64,000 bases of DNA from Acanthornis magna (taxonomy: Eukaryota; Chordata; Aves; Passeriformes; Acanthizidae), in NCBI GenBank assembly GCA_036785705.1, contig JAWUZG010000001.1, positions 7,440,001 to 7,504,000 on the forward strand, given 5' to 3'. Positions within the stretch are counted from its first letter, which is position 1, and each line of letters begins with the position of its first letter. The position numbers and the translations under genes are program-made. The notes below the pieces were generated by a model. The model saw nothing but the letters and a program-made list of their open reading frames with translations. It was not told the DNA's origin and ran no database searches. Positions 24,740 through 36,500 of the stretch are shown here, piece after piece.

Positions 24740-25400
24740 ATCAAGACATTTCAGTGGGGAATTTGTCTCCAGCTCCAATAGAGCTCTCTCCAGCTCTAAT
24801 AAATGCTTGCCATTTATAACTGAGCAAGCATATGGTAGAATGGAAAAGCTGTAGGCTGTTGAGCTCTCCTGGTAGCTGTAACGCTGGCTTCCGTCTTTCC
24901 CTCTCTCCCCACACAGGTGGTTCTCTGATCCTGGACACCGACCATGAAAGCCAAATTGTTTTGTATAACGTGCCTATTGCTGCTGCCCATTGGTCACTGG
25001 CCCCACGAGCTGCGGGCCTGCAGGCAAACTGTGCTCTGCCTTCAGAGGTGAGTATGTCTGGGTGAGCATATCTGCAAAGCAATTCTGCAAAAAGCCAGAG
25101 GAAATGAAATCCTTCTGGCAATATTTGCTTCTGCCATGGCAGAGCACAGAGGGTTCCCCTGGGCAGGGCAATCAGAGTGCCAGGGAGGGGTAATGATGAG
25201 ATTTGCTGAGAGCCTGCACGAGTGGTACCCTGGGCTGTGCTGAGGGTTCTCCTTGGGGGCACTGGGAGGAGGGCTCGGCACTGACAACAGAGGATACTCC
25301 TGATGGAGATGAAACTGATGGTGGTGGTCCCGAGCCTGGTACAACTGCTGAGACCTGAGGTCACTCAGAGGCTGGGGGAACTGGACATGCATGTCCTGCA
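24740..25400. other. GC-richer island with overlapping open frames
   Basis: This 660-base block is roughly half G+C, while the flanks are nearer one third, and CpG is present though not island-like. It carries a 207-codon minus-strand frame (24741-25364), the longest in the window, and several plus-strand frames, one of which fits a spliced exon (next entry). GC-rich DNA has fewer chance stops, so the long minus frame alone is weak. Its translation shows no domain, signal or plausible composition, and it covers the plus-strand exon candidate, so both are unlikely to be coding. Confidence 0.6.
24917..25047 (+). CDS. Putative exon: signal-peptide-like coding start (unknown gene)
   Basis: A pyrimidine-rich tract with CCCCACACAG ends at 24916 and looks like a 3' splice site. 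The exon would have 27 bases of leader, an ATG at 24944 (context ACCATGA, A at -3), 34 codons plus two bases, and then CAGAG followed by the near-ideal donor GTGAGTA at 25048. The peptide begins MKAKLFCITCLLLLPIGHW: a basic start, then a hydrophobic run, then a polar HELRAC stretch with several Cys. This is a secretory signal peptide pattern. Read through the donor, the frame stops at once (TGA), as expected for an intron. I do not recognise the protein and cannot place the following exon; an AG at 25140-25141 in TTCTGCCATGGCAG is one possible acceptor. It could be a small secreted peptide gene, a dead exon or chance. Confidence 0.27.
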
Positions 25401-27489
25401 TGGGGACTTTCAGTGTTTTAGTGTCTTTCCTAACCTTTGCTTTATTAGCTTTAAAGTGTGCAGGTGTTTGATGAAATATTGTTCATAAAGGCCCAGTTAA
25501 AGTCTTCATCTGGACCCTTCAATACCACAAGAATTTGGACCCAACAGAGCAGATGCAAGTGTTGGCTTTCTGAGGCTGAGAATGACATCTTCCCTTGGCC
25601 TCTCTGACCCTTTCTGACACTTGTTTCCCTAGAAAGAGATTAGTTTATCCACCTTAGCACCCTGGATCCTTGGTCTGCCTTACCCAGAGGGAGCATGCAC
25701 TTTCTCTATGCTTTGACCTCATGAGTTATTTTTGGCTTTGCACATAACAAGGAGGTAGGTAAAGTGATGTAGGCAAAAGGACATTTGGGGCGTATCTAAA
25801 TACAAAGGACCAAAGCATATGAAAGTGACCTGCCCTGGGAAAATCTAACCTTACAGATTGTTAGAAAGGTTGCAAGTGCAATCATTGCCTCCAGCCTACC
25901 TTCCCAAGCAATGTTCGGGTGTGATTTAAGGGGTAGTGTTAGACAGAGACTATTCCCAGTAGTTTTTCCTTTGAGGGGCAGGGATACTCCTTTATATGTG
26001 CAAGAGACATGTCACATCAAGTTAATGGATGTCTCACAAGATTTGCTAACCTTGATGTAACCTCTAGCACATTACCTCTTCTGCTTTCTCGCTTGATTTT
26101 GACACAGACAAAATTAATAGATAAAAGTAGCGTGTAAAAAATGGAGTTAACCATCTATAACCCTTAGGTTTTCATTGAAGTTATTATTAAACTTATTTTT
26201 AATGTATCTATGTGCTAATCAACACTAAGCCAACAGATAACTATATTTGAAGATGTCTATGGCAGGGTCCAAGGCAGTCTGTGTTATCAGTGGGGAGAGA
26301 CAAATGCCTCTTGGGGACAATCTTGAGACCCTGAATTAAGAGCCTAAAAATTAACAAAATGAGATGCAATAATCCCCTTCTATAGATTCTTGCAAAATCC
26401 TCTAAAAAGTAGGAATTTTTCCCCATTTTTTCAGCTGATGAAGGGCTCCTTTTTTTCCAAATCATTTGTGATTTGATTATCTCACATTAAATATACCTGA
26501 TAAATAAGGTTTTGATTCCTGCTCCAGACCCCATTTTGTCTTTCTTTTGTCTCTACCCTGATTAATTTTTAAAAAATTAAGATTTTGTATACTTTTAGTG
26601 GAAGTAGCTATATACAAATAGAGGCAATAATGTTTTAGGTAAGGAAAGGAACCTGAAAAGAGAGAATCAACAACATTTATTCAAACTTTGTTATTATATT
26701 TGCAGTTAAATATTTAAAGACAAACAAACAAATATAAAGAATCCATCTCAAAAACTCTGATTATAGTATTGGGATCTTATAATCTACAGTGTATTCTCCA
26801 AAATAACAATGACATCTTTGTGTAGTTAAAGGTTAAACATTTTGACAGACTAAAAAATTCATGCCTGGACTTGATGTAATATACTTTTATTGTGCCTGAA
26901 TTTTCTCATGAATGGGACTGGAATATCTTATGTAATGGAAACAGAATATGAACAGAGAACGTATATTCAAAGAATACTATGAAATTTCATATTTTCCCCT
27001 TTGGGTTTTCTTGAGTGGGGCTTTATAATTCTAGCCATATATGCAAACACAGATAAAATATCTGGCTTCTTTTTTGGCCAGGAGACAGAGATATGAGTCA
27101 TGGAAAGCAAGATTTATTGGTCTACCAGAAACTTTTAGTTTAAATTTTCTCCTGTCAAATTCTTTCAAAGAAACTGAATCTGCATGTAATTGCACATAAC
27201 CATGAAAAGTGCAGCTTACTCTGACTAATTTAATTCACTGCCTTTTTGCTGAGGTTCTGGCCTGTGGCTTTGCTCTAATAGACACAAATCTTGTGTTGAC
27301 TTATCCAAGTCTCCTGTTTGATTTACTATTTTAATGTACCAGTGATAAACAGCTTAATATACTCCTTGCAGGTCTTGAATATACTGTCCAATTATTGTCA
27401 TATTGCCTAGAGGTGTGAGATGATACATAGGCTGTTCTAAAACTTGTACATTCAATGAGACTTTTGAACAAGATGTTTTTGAGAACCAC
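25401..27489. other. Non-coding DNA, no feature seen
   Basis: After the GC-richer island the sequence returns to AT-rich composition. The short frames (for example 74 codons at 26241-26465, minus) have no recognisable content. The first 350 bases remain moderately GC-rich but show no exon-like structure that I can defend. Confidence 0.6.
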
Positions 27490-28017
27490 ATGAAAATAAG
27501 CATTAAATAATGAGATGGGTGGCTGCTCTGTGAAATTGGCATCCAGCTCAGTGGAGCTTGAAGGGACTAAGCACCAGTGCCACGGAGCACCATGAGAAAC
27601 TCGGAAGATCTGTCTCCCTGCTGCCAAGGGGACAACCCCACAGCTGCAGGGTCAGGAGTTAAAAACCCCACCTGGAGAGAGTGAGGTTCACCCCTTTCCA
27701 AGGAAAAGTCCTGAAAACTCTAGTGAGCTCCGGAGCTACAGATTTCAAAATACCTGGACCCTGACTTCAGGGCAGTCACAGGGATTATTTTGGCTAGGGA
27801 CTGTCCCATTTTCCAGGTAGATCTGCCAAACAAATGGACATTTCAGCGCTATGGGTTTATGGGCTATTTGCTCAATGAACGAGGCTTTGTTGATATTTTA
27901 AAGGCTTTAACAATATTGTGTCTTCTACGGAGGTACTCAGCCTTCCAGGGAAGCATTCACTTCACGCCCAGCATCACGCCCAGAAACTACTGGGTGAAGT
28001 TAGACAGCAATATATGA
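27490..28017. other. GC-richer patch with open frames, unidentified
   Basis: The segment is clearly less AT-rich than its flanks. On the minus strand a 98-codon frame spans 27331-27627. On the plus strand a 75-codon frame spans 27790-28017, and it contains a possible acceptor (CCCATTTTCCAG before GTAGATCTG). The plus-strand translation has a hydrophobic LKALTILCLL stretch and ends ITPRNYWVKLDSNI. I do not recognise a family. It may be a decayed LTR or transposon fragment, an old exon, or chance. Confidence 0.3.
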
Positions 28018-31000
28018 GTATGAGAAGGCAGTTTAGAGAAAACTTGACTAACTTCTTTAATTGATCAACTAGGCCTTTTAATTCCCCAAAAAAAACCCAA
28101 CAAAGAAAAAAAAGGCTTCTTCAGCAACCCAAAGTAGTGTTAATGGATGTCCTCAGGAGTATCTTCAAGGATTTATGTACACACAGGTCTTTTCCCTGGT
28201 GGGATCACAGTGTTCCTAGGCATATTTGGAGCATAACACATTGGCTCTCATGTTTTGCTTGCAGTGGTGACATCTACATGGCAGAAGATTAACTCAGAAA
28301 TAAAAGACCTGAATTCAAGGATTTTGTGATCCTTTGGAGGTTTCAATCCTACTTGCTCACATAGAAAAACGCTGTGATGGCCACACTACAAATTATAAGG
28401 GTTATTATACCTTTACACCCTCAGCAAGTCGTACCCTCAGAAGAAGAGAATGCTTAGACCACACCTGGACCTCCTAGAGAGCTTAGAGCACTTTGCTGGG
28501 TGTGAAGCAGCAGAGGGCTCTGCTGTCAAGATTAATTTTGGATTTTATCCCACAATTGTATAAAATAAAATCTATAAAGTCTATAAATGACACATAAAGT
28601 AGAGTTTCTGGACTCACTACTGAGAAACAAGTAGCTAAAGCCCAGTGCTAGCGATCTTGGGTTTCCTCCAGGCTACCTTTCCTCCTTCATGGTCCTTATA
28701 AAATAAAAAAAGAAAAAATGCTTTTGATTGAATATCCTAATTGGATTAAATCATATTTCAAAAGGCCTCTTCTGTTGGCGTAATAGTGACTTCATTTAGG
28801 CTTTGGATGAAGAGATTGAAATAAAAAAGAGATTCAAGTTCTGTCTGGTATAGTAATGTTATAAGAAAACATTATGATTTGGGGAATCTCCAAATTTTGA
28901 TGGGTTTGGGGCTTTGTTTTTTTACTGACTTTTTATATATGGTACTGTGTTCTCTCTCATTTGGATTCTTAACCTCAGAAGGACTTTAAAAAAGCCTGCT
29001 GTTCAAACATTCACACACATACCTGCTTGCATGAGAGTTCTCCATGTTTTCACATTCTGGAAATGCTCTTGTGAACAAATATTTGCTTGTAAAATGGTTC
29101 TCAAAAGGTGAATAAAAGGACTTATGAACATTATCAAAGCAAATACATGTGGCGCCAGGTACATGAACATTTATGATCACATTTTTGCAGGACAGAGCCA
29201 ATGCCAACAGGGTTTCAGTGCAATGTACAGAAGTGCAGTTCTGCAGAATCAAAGATATGCATTACTTCAGTGAAAATTAGATGATCACTGTTCTTGCAGA
29301 ATTCACTGGATGATACTCTAACCCTGATAAATTGAGGGACAACTCTCTCACTTTCTGTCATCAAAAGTAATTTCATATGTTCAGATATAGTTCCATACTT
29401 TGCTTCTACCTTATTCTCAAGACATTCTCTTGTTTGCTTGGATTTTTTGTTGAAAACAAAAACCAGAAATTATAAGTGCGATAAACTTTATTCGACAGTC
29501 CAGTGCAAAAACCACCAAAGTCCAGAGAACAATTTGTGCCTATTCAGAGGGCTTTCAGCCAACTGCTGATGGCCTATGATGTAACTGAAATAGATTAGAA
29601 ATTGGATTTATGGTGTAAGAACTAGGCTGGTTTTGTTTTATCTCTTTTAATAAGGTTGAATGCTCCGGAGGAAAAGTTCGAATTCAGATATTAAGTTTCC
29701 TCCAGACAAAAGGTAAGAACTGAGATCTTGCCCTTGGAGACTGCACAGCTAGCCAGTATGGTTAGAAATACATTTAATGGATTGTGATATCGTCTGTCCC
29801 TGGAAATGTTTGTGGCCTTAGGAACAAACCTTCCACTACTGGTACTTCCCTTTGACAGCAGAGGGAGCATTTAATCCAGTAACTCATTTCTTTTCCTATG
29901 TTCTCATGACAATCCTGGCAGTGGTTTATGAATAATTACGTTACCAAATTAAATATCTCTAATCAGACAGGTAACCTGTCATTGGTTAACTGTAAACCAA
30001 GTTACAGCAGCTGAAAAATCACACAATGTAGGAAAATCAGGTGGTGTTAATGGTGGAGATCAAAAACCATTCCTCCTTTTTTTTTTGAGAGATAATTTGC
30101 TGAAGAGTAAGAATCTAAATGAGTGAAAGAGAATATTTTTTCACTATAGAAAAAAAGGACCATGAGGGGTAAAGCAATTGACAAATATTAAAAAACCTTG
30201 ACAACTAACAAACGAACAAAAAAACGTAAGTAAGGAAAGTCCCCAAACCTCAAATTTGCTCTCGGATTTTATTAAGGTCTGGCTCCTGAGAGCTTCCCAT
30301 GAGTTTCTTTCAGATGTGTCTGTGCTGAAAACACCATTTGGTTACTGAATCCAGGCCTACAGCTGCTGGGAAGGTAAGGGGGAGCAGGCAATAACATCAA
30401 ACTTAAAGTACCTGGGCAAGGGTAACAGCCTAAGAAAGGCACTGACACAACACAAATTTTAATAGCCCTGATCAGATGATAAACATGAAGTAGTAATTTC
30501 CTATTGTAGAAGTTATTATTTAAGGAGATGTTTCTCTCTTTTTCAAAAATGTGCTGGCCCTGTCTCCAGCCATTTCTGGTTAGAAAAACCATTACTGAGT
30601 ACATTAACAAATGCACCCTGTGCAGTGCAGCCACAACACTGACAGTATCAGCTTTTCCATGAGCTTTCCTTGCTGGAGAGTTTATTGATCATCTGAGTAA
30701 TGTTTGTTTCATTGAACAGTCTTTTTATTTTTCTTTGGCTTTTTCTCAAGCAGACTATGATACTTCAAAGAGATTTTATTAAATGAAGACCACTTGCCTC
30801 CAGGTGATATTAATAACTTTGATTCAACAACACTATGAACTGATTAAAACCAGGCTGCATTATATGTCAGGTTAAACCATGAGATTCAAAAGATGAACAA
30901 TTGCTTCTCTAAATCAGTGGAAATTTTGCCTATTCAAGGAAGTGGTCGCAAACCATAAAATAGTTTCATTTGCTCATTAGGTTAGTCTTCAGACCTGAGT

Positions 31001-31326
31001 CAAGGTTTGCCAACATTTTAAGCAAAACTTGTAATGCAACTTGTCTTCGAGGGATACAGAATGTTTCTGATTACACAGAGACCCACTGGAGTATAAGGTA
31101 AGATAGGTGATAAAATATACTTTTAAGGTTTTAAAAACTCCACACTTGATTAGGGACAAGCTGAAAGCACTGTTTAAGCTGAAGCCTGCTCCCTAAAAAT
31201 GAAATGTTTTAGTTAAAAATTTCATTTAGGGATCAGGGACTCTTACCTGTGACTTGCTTATTGTAAGAAGGCTGCTTGATCAGTAATGTCAAGGGTAAGG
31301 TTGGAGATGGTCCTGATGCATCACTG
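28018..31326. other. Non-coding AT-rich DNA
   Basis: An A/C-rich bit at 28085-28113 and a T run near 30077 are the only simple sequences. A 120-codon minus-strand frame at 30272-30634 overlaps a mildly GC-richer patch and has no domain. Nothing else is recognised. Confidence 0.6.
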
Positions 31327-31500
31327 ATCACAGAATCTCAGAATGGTTGAGATTGGAAGAGGTCACTGGTGGTGTTCATCTGGTCCAACCTTCCTGCTCA
31401 AGCAGGGATTTCCTAGAGCACATGGCAAAGGATTGCATCCAAACAATGCAATATTTTAAATATCTCCAGTGAAGGAGACTCCAAAACTTCCAAGGAGTAA
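31327..31500 (-). mobile_element. CR1 LINE, 3' end fragment, minus strand
   Basis: The plus strand begins ATCACAGAATCTCAGAATGG, then TTGAGATTGGAAGAGGTCAC, TCTGGTCCAACC, CCTGCTCAAGCAGGGATTTC, CTAGAGCACATGGCAAAGGA and ATATCTCCAGTGAAGGAGAC. This is the reverse complement of the CR1 3' region. The wording differs from the copy at 18431-18612 and matches the copy at 55231-55360, so it is a different subfamily from the first. It is truncated near 31500, where similarity stops. Confidence 0.92.
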
Positions 31501-33060
31501 CTCCAAATCCCTCAATTTTTATGTTCCTCCTTCTCTTTATTGTATCAGAATTTTTTATGTTATTTTTTTCACCCTATTCCAAATTTAATTGAATATTTTC
31601 ACCTCTTTTTCTGTTTGAATCATCATTTCCTTACCTTTGGGGTGGTTGGCCAGGAACACATTTGAAATGAATGTACCCCTGTAAGTATTGCAAGGTGACT
31701 CAGCCAGTCTCACAAGCAGGTAGCAAAGCTGGAAGAATTGTGTGATTTCTAAAGGGATGACTTTTTTATCTACAATGAATAAAGCCGTTTTCTAGATTCA
31801 CCAGCCTAAATACTCCTGATTTCTTATTAAGCTAGTTTTCTCTGTACCTAGTAGCCACTTGTGCTAGCTGAACAAGATGAATATTGAAAATTGCTCCCAC
31901 ACAAAAAAATAAACAAACAAACAACAACCAAGAAGAAGAAAAACTGTACCCGTATTTGTTAGAATTTTGAAGGCACTTCTTAGGACCCCTCTGGCTTGCC
32001 TTTAATTCCATATTTGTCCATCTCTACTTGAAGTTTGGAGGAGCTGTTTTATTTTGAGTAGGCAATATGCAGACCCTGAAATTTGTGACAGGCACATGCT
32101 GGGCTATTTTTATTAAAGAAACTCCAGAATCCATGGCATGTTATGATAAATGCTTATCCTTGCACATTCTTAGAGCTGAATTTAAAAGAAACAGGAGAAT
32201 GAAGCCAGCAGCATAGATACCTGTCTAGAAAGGAGACTACAACTTTCAGCAAGTGGTAGGAACAGATCCAAGTCCTGTCTTAGCTTAGACCTCTTTGAGT
32301 TGATGGATTTGTACTTGCATAAATGAGAGAAGAACTTGGCTTGTAAACTTCAAAAGACTCACAATAGAAAACAGGGGAAAAAACAGAAGAAATGAAAAAG
32401 CAAACAATGCCATGTGGAATGAATCTGAGATATCCCATCCCAGTAAGAACACTCAGCAGTCCATTGTATTTATTCAGATCGAGTGCAGGCTGTGAGATAC
32501 ATGGACAATGTTAGGATAGGGTGGGAAAGTAAAAATGTTCAAATAAAAGCATTATTTTGGCACTGCTGCTGAGATTAATGTGGGTTATAAAAAGAGTGTA
32601 TCTGCGCACTTTCTGCAAGAGACTGGCACTGAAACTCCTGATAACTAAGCAGGTTCACAGGGATGAACTTATTATGACAACCCTAATACTGACGGAAAGA
32701 AAATACAAAATCAGGTTCTATAATTTCATATATATACTGGTTTAGTACAAAGGTTTAATTTAGATGGAACAATGGGGTTAGAAATTGAACAGGAATCCAT
32801 TAAAATAAATAAATTATTGTAGTAATAACTGAATAATCAAAGCTAAAAAATATAGCAAGAGAAAAACTTATCCTTCAATGATAAAAATACTTCATGGATA
32901 CTAAGCACTGAAGACCTGCATCACCTACATAGACCAGGGAAGTGAGTGGTCCACACTCATGCACAGATTACCCTCTAACTATGAAAACTATGGCTATCTA
33001 AAACTTCTTGGACATAAGTGAACTTGGAGGTCAAGCCTGCATAAAATCTTCTACCTGCTC
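31501..33060. other. Non-coding AT-rich DNA
   Basis: There is an A/C/G-rich simple stretch at 31898-31945 with AAC and AAG units. No gene, RNA or named repeat is seen. Confidence 0.6.
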
Positions 33061-33560
33061 AGTACAGCACTGCTCTGTAACCACGAGGTTACTCCCCCTT
33101 TTTCTGACTGTCGAAGAACAGCTTCTACTTATAAAAACCTCCTCAGAGGCACAGGAGCTCTACAATTTCCTTTTCACTGCTTAAATTGTGCAAATCAGTT
33201 ACTGGCGTGAAGAGGTCAGCGTGGGAGGAAGGTGTCCAACACAGAATTGTACTAAAGAAAGACTCAGCTCCACTGCAGGGTACAGCAGACCTGTGACCAT
33301 CGGCCGTACGCTCTAAATGAAGTCTTTCAGTGTCCATCTGGTTTCCAGCTGGCTCCTGTAGTGGGTTTTTGTGTTAATAGAGAAGAATATCCCCTTACAG
33401 AGAGCTGCTCATCGTATCTGTAGCGGCACCTTTACGTGTCAGATGATTCACCTTCTGAGGTTCACATTTCCTGTGTGTGGTTACAGTCAGCCTGGGGAGG
33501 TTGGCTTGGACACAGATACCTCAGACAGTTTAAATGGGAGGAAAGCACAGTTTTGAGCTG
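33061..33560. other. Mildly GC-rich patch, unidentified
   Basis: This 500-base part has more G+C and a few CpG (for example CGGCCGTACG at 33301-33310) than the surroundings. Frames of 64 codons (33143-33337, minus) and 61 codons (33371-33556, plus) have no recognisable motif. It could be an old element or an untranslated exon, but no decisive signal is present. Confidence 0.3.
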
Positions 33561-36500
33561 AGATACCAAGAGCTACCTCTCTGAGATATTCTTAAACTTA
33601 ATATTTTGCTTTTCTTTTTCAAGTACACAGCTTGAGCTATTTAACTGTCCTGAGTTATTTAGTAGCACATGCACAGGTTTGACTGTATTTGCCCACTTTC
33701 TGTTAATTTCTAGGCACAAAATTAATCTAGATGAAGTGGCTAATAAACACAGACCAAAAGGGAGGTGAAATTACATCATGAACTTTATAGCAATTCCTGA
33801 AGAGAGAAGAGCCTCCAAAGAGACTATATAGATAATCCTCCTTATGACTCACAAGAAAGTTGCTTAATCTGAGGAAATATATAGCACATGTAGAACCTAT
33901 TTCTAATTGGATCATCCCCTAAATATTTCAAAAGTCACTCCAGTTAACTGAACTTTAAAACCATTTAATGCTTCTCTGCCAAACTAGAGAGTTAGAACAA
34001 AGTTCTGTGTGCTTGGAAGCAAAAAGAAAAAAGAAATGTTATTTAAAAAAATCTTATCATCCTGAATCTTAACTCTATCAGCAGAATATCATTTTGCTCA
34101 TCCATCAAAATTAGGACTTTGTGTTGGTAACTTGAAATATGACTATCTTTCTGCAAACTATGATTTATAATTGAAACATCACTACATAACCTGGGTTTGC
34201 TTTCACAAGTCTGTAAAGGAGAGGGGGATATAATTATTCAGTACCAAAAAATTGTTAAAGAGCTAGTTAGAGATTTTTTAATGTCTGAGGGCATGCAAGC
34301 AATTTTAAAAGGTGGATATGTTTTTTTTCTTTCTGTCTGAATTAGATGAATGCTGGTGGTGCCAGGTTGACCATTGTTATCTTTGTACCTTACTTTTATA
34401 AGACAAGCTCTTGTTTTGGAAAACAACCTCTGTGTTGTGACAGAATTTTGTAATTCTATCAAAAATTCTCAACCCATCAGAACATGAATTCCATTGGAAT
34501 CAGAACCATCCCTTTCTTCTTGAGGAGCACTAGCTCCAAGGCATGAATTACCGGGAATTGTTTCATTATCTTAAGCTTGTACAGAAGCTTCTTTTTTAAT
34601 ATTTTCACTTTGAAATATTTCATGCTTTTTTTACCATTCTTCCAGATGGTAGTAAAAGTATTTTCCTTGATGCCTCAAACTCAAAAAAACTGTCTGTTTC
34701 TGTTACTTTAGTGAATGTATCTATTCCTTAAATTAGGCAGCTACTGCACTTGACAAAACATTGATGAGGGAAACTACTTGGAAAATCTTAGGTATAATTA
34801 AGTTGTGACATAATTAATGTTTAATAAGCTAATGTAAGTTACATTAATTTAGTTTTCCTACATTTTTTACTTCAGAATTTGGGTAAAAAAAATAGAGAAA
34901 ATACAAAGGGAAATTTCTTATTTAGTGACTATCTGCATATTAAATTGAAATAGGAGGGAAGGTTTAGTTACGTTTAGAGTTACAATAAATCATTTAAACA
35001 TATGTTCTCTGTTGAAAAAGTGAAATAAATATAATCAGTGAAATTAAATATCCTTCCTGCAATAATTCCAGAATTAATTAGTCTTCAGAAGATCCGTGAT
35101 TGAACACACCATCCATCACCTTAGAGTCTGAAGGAGAATGTTTGCAAAATATTGATTCTTCACTAATAATAAAAATAGTGCTGCTCTGCAATGTTATAAG
35201 ACACCTTTTCTGTAAGTCCCATTTTTTGTGTTGTTACTTAGACAAGGCATTTCTTCTACATGATTTCATTTTTAAAGACATACCCAAAGGCTTTTTTTTT
35301 TAAATTCTTGTATGCGTACAAAGGCTTAATTGATATTAACATCATAAATCTATCATTAACTCTTAATTTTCTGACTTACTGTGTTTTACTCAATTTTACA
35401 TATTATTAAAGATTTTATGTGAGAAATTTCTTATACTTATTTCTTTTATAATTAAATCTTGCAAAGCTTTTCTGAAGGAGTGGGAGAGAAAACATGCTAA
35501 AAATATCCTCTCTTGCAAGCATTAAATTTTACTGCAAGCAGTTACTTATACATTGACATGTATATTAACACCTACTAAGGATGTGATTGAGGAGCAATAA
35601 ACATTCTCTTATAAAGAAGTTCAAATTGTCTTTGTTTCTAAGACTAAAGTAATTCCGTAGATTGCAAAATTAATTGGATTATTAAACATAGTGTCTCATC
35701 CTGAAATATACCTATTATTTATAGCTACAGCTTCATCAGGATTACGAACAAATGAAATATATCATGTTGCCATCCTGGAAAGGATGGAAAAATGCCCCTC
35801 CTAGCTTAAAGGATAAATGACGTAATGCCTGTTATTGCAAGCCCCATGCTAATCACTACAGATGAAATATCATCTTCAAGCATTTTGAAATCATTATTAT
35901 ATTCATAATTATTTTTACATTTGGTCAGCTTAAAACAGTATGAAGAAGCTCCTGCTGATTTTAATAATTCCAGGCTGATTCAAACACATTAGTATTCATG
36001 GTCTTCCTGTATCTTTTCCTTATTCTTTTAGCATTATAGGGACAAAACAAATCACCGTATCTGGAAAAAAAGACCATTCAAAACAAGATAAAGAAGAACA
36101 GGTTTGATTGCTGTAAGAATCAAAACACATTTTAAACTCAGGTCTGAATTGGAAAATAGTTGAATATTCTGTAAAAGTCTAGAAAAAGAGACACAAAGAT
36201 TTGATGCATTTTTGCCTCTGACATATAATGGTCTTGTCCTCCTTGGGAGCATGTAGCTTGGATAACCAATTTAATTAAGTTCAAGGAGAGTGACAAGCAG
36301 GAAAATTGCATTCATGAATGAGGTTATATGGAAACTCTTCAAAATTAAATTAAGGTAGCTGAATTCATATTGTAGCAGTATTTTGAGCAGCAGAGTTTCA
36401 GCAAGCACCTTACCTACCATATGAGGCTGCTCAAGTGCTCACAAGCAGGACGTCCTTTGAGGCAGAGAGATGAGTGAGAAGGCAGGAATTTAGACAGCAG

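Noticed and set aside
24365..24781. 138-codon plus-strand frame
   Set aside because: K/F/L-rich translation without a motif; it ends at the edge of the GC-richer island by coincidence.
30272..30634. 120-codon minus-strand frame
   Set aside because: No recognisable domain or signal and no splice pair; within the expected range for a mildly GC-rich patch.
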